NCBI RefSeq assembly: GCF_021560015.1
Contig: NZ_CP073588.1
Span: forward strand, 4,706,001-4,770,000
DNA: 64,000 bases
Direction of reading: 5' to 3'
DNA from: Shewanella vesiculosa
GTDB lineage: Bacteria; Pseudomonadota; Gammaproteobacteria; Enterobacterales; Shewanellaceae
Shown: piece after piece, positions 61,834-64,000 of the stretch
Layout: each line of letters starts with the position of its first letter
Numbering within the stretch: position 1 is the stretch's first letter
Notes under the pieces: generated by a model
What the model was told of the DNA's origin: nothing
Databases searched by the model: none
What the model saw: the letters and a program-made list of their open reading frames with translations, nothing else
Program-made: the position numbers and the translations under genes

Positions 61834-63624
61834 ATGAAACACATTAGAAACTTCTCGATTATTGCCCATATCGACCATGGTAAATCAACTTTATCCGATC
61901 GCCTGATCCAGGTATGTGGCGGCTTAACTGACCGTGAAATGGCTGCACAGGTTTTAGATTCAATGGATCTAGAACGTGAGCGTGGCATTACGATTAAAGC
62001 CCAAAGTGTCACCTTAGATTACCATGCAAAAGATGGTAACACTTATTTACTCAACTTCATTGATACCCCAGGACACGTAGACTTTTCTTATGAAGTTTCA
62101 CGTTCTTTGGCAGCATGTGAAGGTGCATTATTAGTGGTTGATGCTGGTCAAGGCGTAGAAGCTCAGACATTAGCAAACTGTTATACTGCACTAGAAATGA
62201 ATTTGGACGTTGTCCCAGTACTCAACAAAATTGACTTGCCTCAGGCTGAGCCCGATCGTGTCGCTGCAGAGATTGAAGACATCGTTGGTATTGATGCCAT
62301 GGATGCGGTGCGCTGTTCTGCAAAGACTGGTATCGGTGTTGATTTAGTCCTTGAAGAAATTATTGCAAAAATTCCTCCTCCAGTAGGTGATGAATCTGCG
62401 CCTTTACAAGCCTTGATTATTGACTCATGGTTTGACGCTTACCTTGGTGTGGTGTCGTTAGTTCGTATTAAGAATGGTATTCTTAAAAAAGGCGAAAAAT
62501 TCAAAGTGATGTCCACCGGACAAAACTATAACGCTGACCGTGTTGGTATTTTTACTCCAAAAGAAAAAGACAAAGCAGAGCTTCGAGCCGGTGAAGTGGG
62601 TTATGTTATTTCTGGTATTAAAGAAATTCATGGTGCACCAGTTGGCGATACGTTAACTCATGCAAAGCATGGCGCAGACAAACCATTACCCGGTTTTAAG
62701 CGAGTTAAGCCTCAGGTTTATGCTGGTGTATTCCCGATTTCGACTGATGAGTATGAAAGTTTCCGCGATGCATTGAACAAGCTTAGCTTAAATGATGCAT
62801 CCCTGTTTTTTGAACCTGAAACATCTTCAGCGTTAGGCTTTGGTTTCCGCATCGGTTACCTCGGTTTACTGCACATGGAGATTGTTCAGGAGCGCTTAGA
62901 GCGTGAATATAATCTCGATTTGATCACTACAGCGCCGACAGTGGTTTACGAAGTTATCATGAATAACGGTGATACTATTTATGTTGATAATCCATCAGGA
63001 TTACCTGCGCTGAATAACATCCAGGAAATTCGTGAACCGATTGTTGAAGCCAATATTTTAGTGCCTAAAGAATACCTAGGTAACGTGATTACCTTGTGTA
63101 TTGAAAAGCGTGGTTCGCAAACCAACATGGTGTATCACGGTAATCAAGTGGCCGTGACCTATCATTTGCCTATGGCTGAAGTGGTAATGGACTTCTTTGA
63201 CCGTCTCAAGTCTACGAGCCGGGGTTATGCTTCATTAGAGTATAACTTTATTCGCTTCGATCCAGCGGACATGGTACGCCTAGACATATTAATCAATGGC
63301 GACAGAGTTGATGCACTTGCGATGATTATTCACCGCAGTAACATTCGTCATCGCGGCTTGGCTTTGGTTGAGAAGATGAAAGAATTAATCCCTCGCCAGA
63401 TGTTCGATATTGCGATTCAGGCTGCTGTTGGCAGTCAGATTATTGCTCGTTCAAGCATTAAAGCATTACGTAAAGATGTGACCGCTAAGTGTTATGGTGG
63501 TGACGTTTCACGTAAGAAGAAACTGCTTAACAAGCAGAAAGAAGGTAAAAAACGCATGAAGCAAGTGGGTAACGTTGAGGTGCCACAAGAGGCATTTTTA
63601 GCGGTACTGAAGCTAAACGATTAA
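61834..63624 (+). CDS. lepA: Elongation factor 4 (LepA)
   Basis: Translational GTPase that back-translocates or aids ribosome assembly, 596 residues. G-domain motifs are [12 protein letters not shown] (G1), [16 protein letters not shown] (G3) and [11 protein letters not shown] (G4). The C-terminal CTD unique to LepA ends [20 protein letters not shown]. It precedes lepB by about 190 bp with a terminator-like hairpin between them. Confidence 0.98.
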   Translation: MKHIRNFSIIAHIDHGKSTLSDRLIQVCGGLTDREMAAQVLDSMDLERERGITIKAQSVTLDYHAKDGNTYLLNFIDTPGHVDFSYEVSRSLAACEGALLVVDAGQGVEAQTLANCYTALEMNLDVVPVLNKIDLPQAEPDRVAAEIEDIVGIDAMDAVRCSAKTGIGVDLVLEEIIAKIPPPVGDESAPLQALIIDSWFDAYLGVVSLVRIKNGILKKGEKFKVMSTGQNYNADRVGIFTPKEKDKAELRAGEVGYVISGIKEIHGAPVGDTLTHAKHGADKPLPGFKRVKPQVYAGVFPISTDEYESFRDALNKLSLNDASLFFEPETSSALGFGFRIGYLGLLHMEIVQERLEREYNLDLITTAPTVVYEVIMNNGDTIYVDNPSGLPALNNIQEIREPIVEANILVPKEYLGNVITLCIEKRGSQTNMVYHGNQVAVTYHLPMAEVVMDFFDRLKSTSRGYASLEYNFIRFDPADMVRLDILINGDRVDALAMIIHRSNIRHRGLALVEKMKELIPRQMFDIAIQAAVGSQIIARSSIKALRKDVTAKCYGGDVSRKKKLLNKQKEGKKRMKQVGNVEVPQEAFLAVLKLND

Positions 63625-63651
63625 TAATAATTAATCGAGTTTATGTGCAGA

Positions 63652-63681
63652 ATAACGCCGCATATTGCGGCGTTATCGTTA
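63652..63681 (+). terminator. Hairpin after lepA
   Basis: ATAACGCCGCA-TAT-TGCGGCGTTAT perfect 11-bp stem followed by CGTTATTTTTA. Probably a partial terminator between lepA and lepB. Confidence 0.65.
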
Positions 63682-63811
63682 TTTTTACTATATATTTTGT
63701 AACACTCAACTGGGTGAATGTTTATTCGTTAATCACCATACTGGATTGAGTTATTCTGAGCTTTGCTCAAGCCATATGGATCCAACACACCCAGCAGGAG
63801 ATAAATCAGTA

Positions 63812-64000
63812 ATGGCAGCCTATTTTTCGCTTATTTTAGTGCTCGTAACCTTGGTCAGCGGTCTTATTTGGTTAATTGATGTGGTTTTTTTCGCGCCTAA
63901 ACGCCGTGAAAACTTATTAGCAGCACAAGCTAACTCAACCCAGTTAAGCGCAGACGCTATCGATAAAATCATTCGTGAGCCTGTGCTAGTTGAAACGGCG
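63812..64000 (+). CDS. lepB: Signal peptidase I, N-terminal part
   Basis: The last 189 bases encode 63 residues beginning MAAYFSLILVLVTLVSGLIW, a first membrane segment, then FFAPKRRENLLAAQAN. This matches the start of gammaproteobacterial LepB, the leader peptidase that removes signal peptides at the outer face of the inner membrane. The catalytic Ser and Lys lie beyond the window. CAGGAG is 11 bases upstream. The lepA-lepB order supports the call. Confidence 0.88.
   Translation, partial: MAAYFSLILVLVTLVSGLIWLIDVVFFAPKRRENLLAAQANSTQLSADAIDKIIREPVLVETA

Overview
The window reads as chromosomal backbone of a Shewanella-type marine gammaproteobacterium. This rests on protein character and on gene order, which as I recall it matches the Shewanella oneidensis MR-1 chromosome around SO_1300-SO_1347: hemL-pyrB, clcA, erpA, anmK-M23 peptidase-tyrS, mtnN, gltD-gltB, hptA, oxyR, cyaC, mutH, rppH-ptsP, thyA, nhaA, nhaR, sdhE-ygfX, nadB, rpoE-rseABC, lepA-lepB. 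Base composition is moderately AT-rich. I see no rRNA, tRNA, CRISPR array, prophage or intact insertion sequence.

Layout. 0.3-4.4 kb: cca, then the exeA/exeB (gspAB) secretion pair. 4.6-12 kb: Na+/H+ antiporter NhaD, hemL, pyrB, a ClC chloride transporter, a DUF6776-like membrane protein and erpA. 12-20.7 kb: two small uncharacterised genes, anmK, an M23 endopeptidase, tyrS, a TRIC-channel/DUF2721/NTF2-like group, a stand-alone cobD and mtnN. 21-28 kb is the most variable stretch: two gene relics (nitroreductase and EAL domain), then a minus-strand block of DUF547, ynjB, ynjC, ynjD, ynjF and a sterol-desaturase-like hydroxylase. 28-35 kb: a TVP38/FAD-oxidoreductase fusion, a TonB receptor, a DoxX-like protein and a cytochrome c/FTR1 iron permease, probably an iron-handling region. 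35.6-47.5 kb: a PilZ protein, gltBD, a radical SAM gene, hptA, oxyR, cyaC and mutH. 47.5-52.9 kb: a gene-free AT-rich stretch with DnaA boxes, then rppH, ptsP, a TSUP transporter and thyA. 53-64 kb: nhaA, a small secreted protein, nhaR, sdhE, ygfX, nadB, the sigma-E operon, lepA and the start of lepB.

Two observations stand out. First, the 764-bp mutH-rppH spacer carries six DnaA boxes, three perfect and three with one change. In E. coli this same spacer is DARS2, the DnaA-reactivating site, so this is a strong candidate for a Shewanella DARS2. Second, four genes (a radical SAM gene, oxyR, thyA and the TVP38/FAD-oxidoreductase fusion) are broken by one- or two-base indels, mostly in short homopolymers, while the rest of each protein is well preserved. 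That pattern suggests sequencing error or very recent inactivation rather than old decay.

How the genes work together: NhaD, NhaA and NhaR cover sodium/pH homeostasis; HptA, OxyR and CyaC are signalling genes for redox and respiratory control; RpoE-RseABC handle envelope stress; the M23 endopeptidase and AnmK act in peptidoglycan turnover; GltBD, PyrB, HemL, NadB and MtnN are core metabolism.
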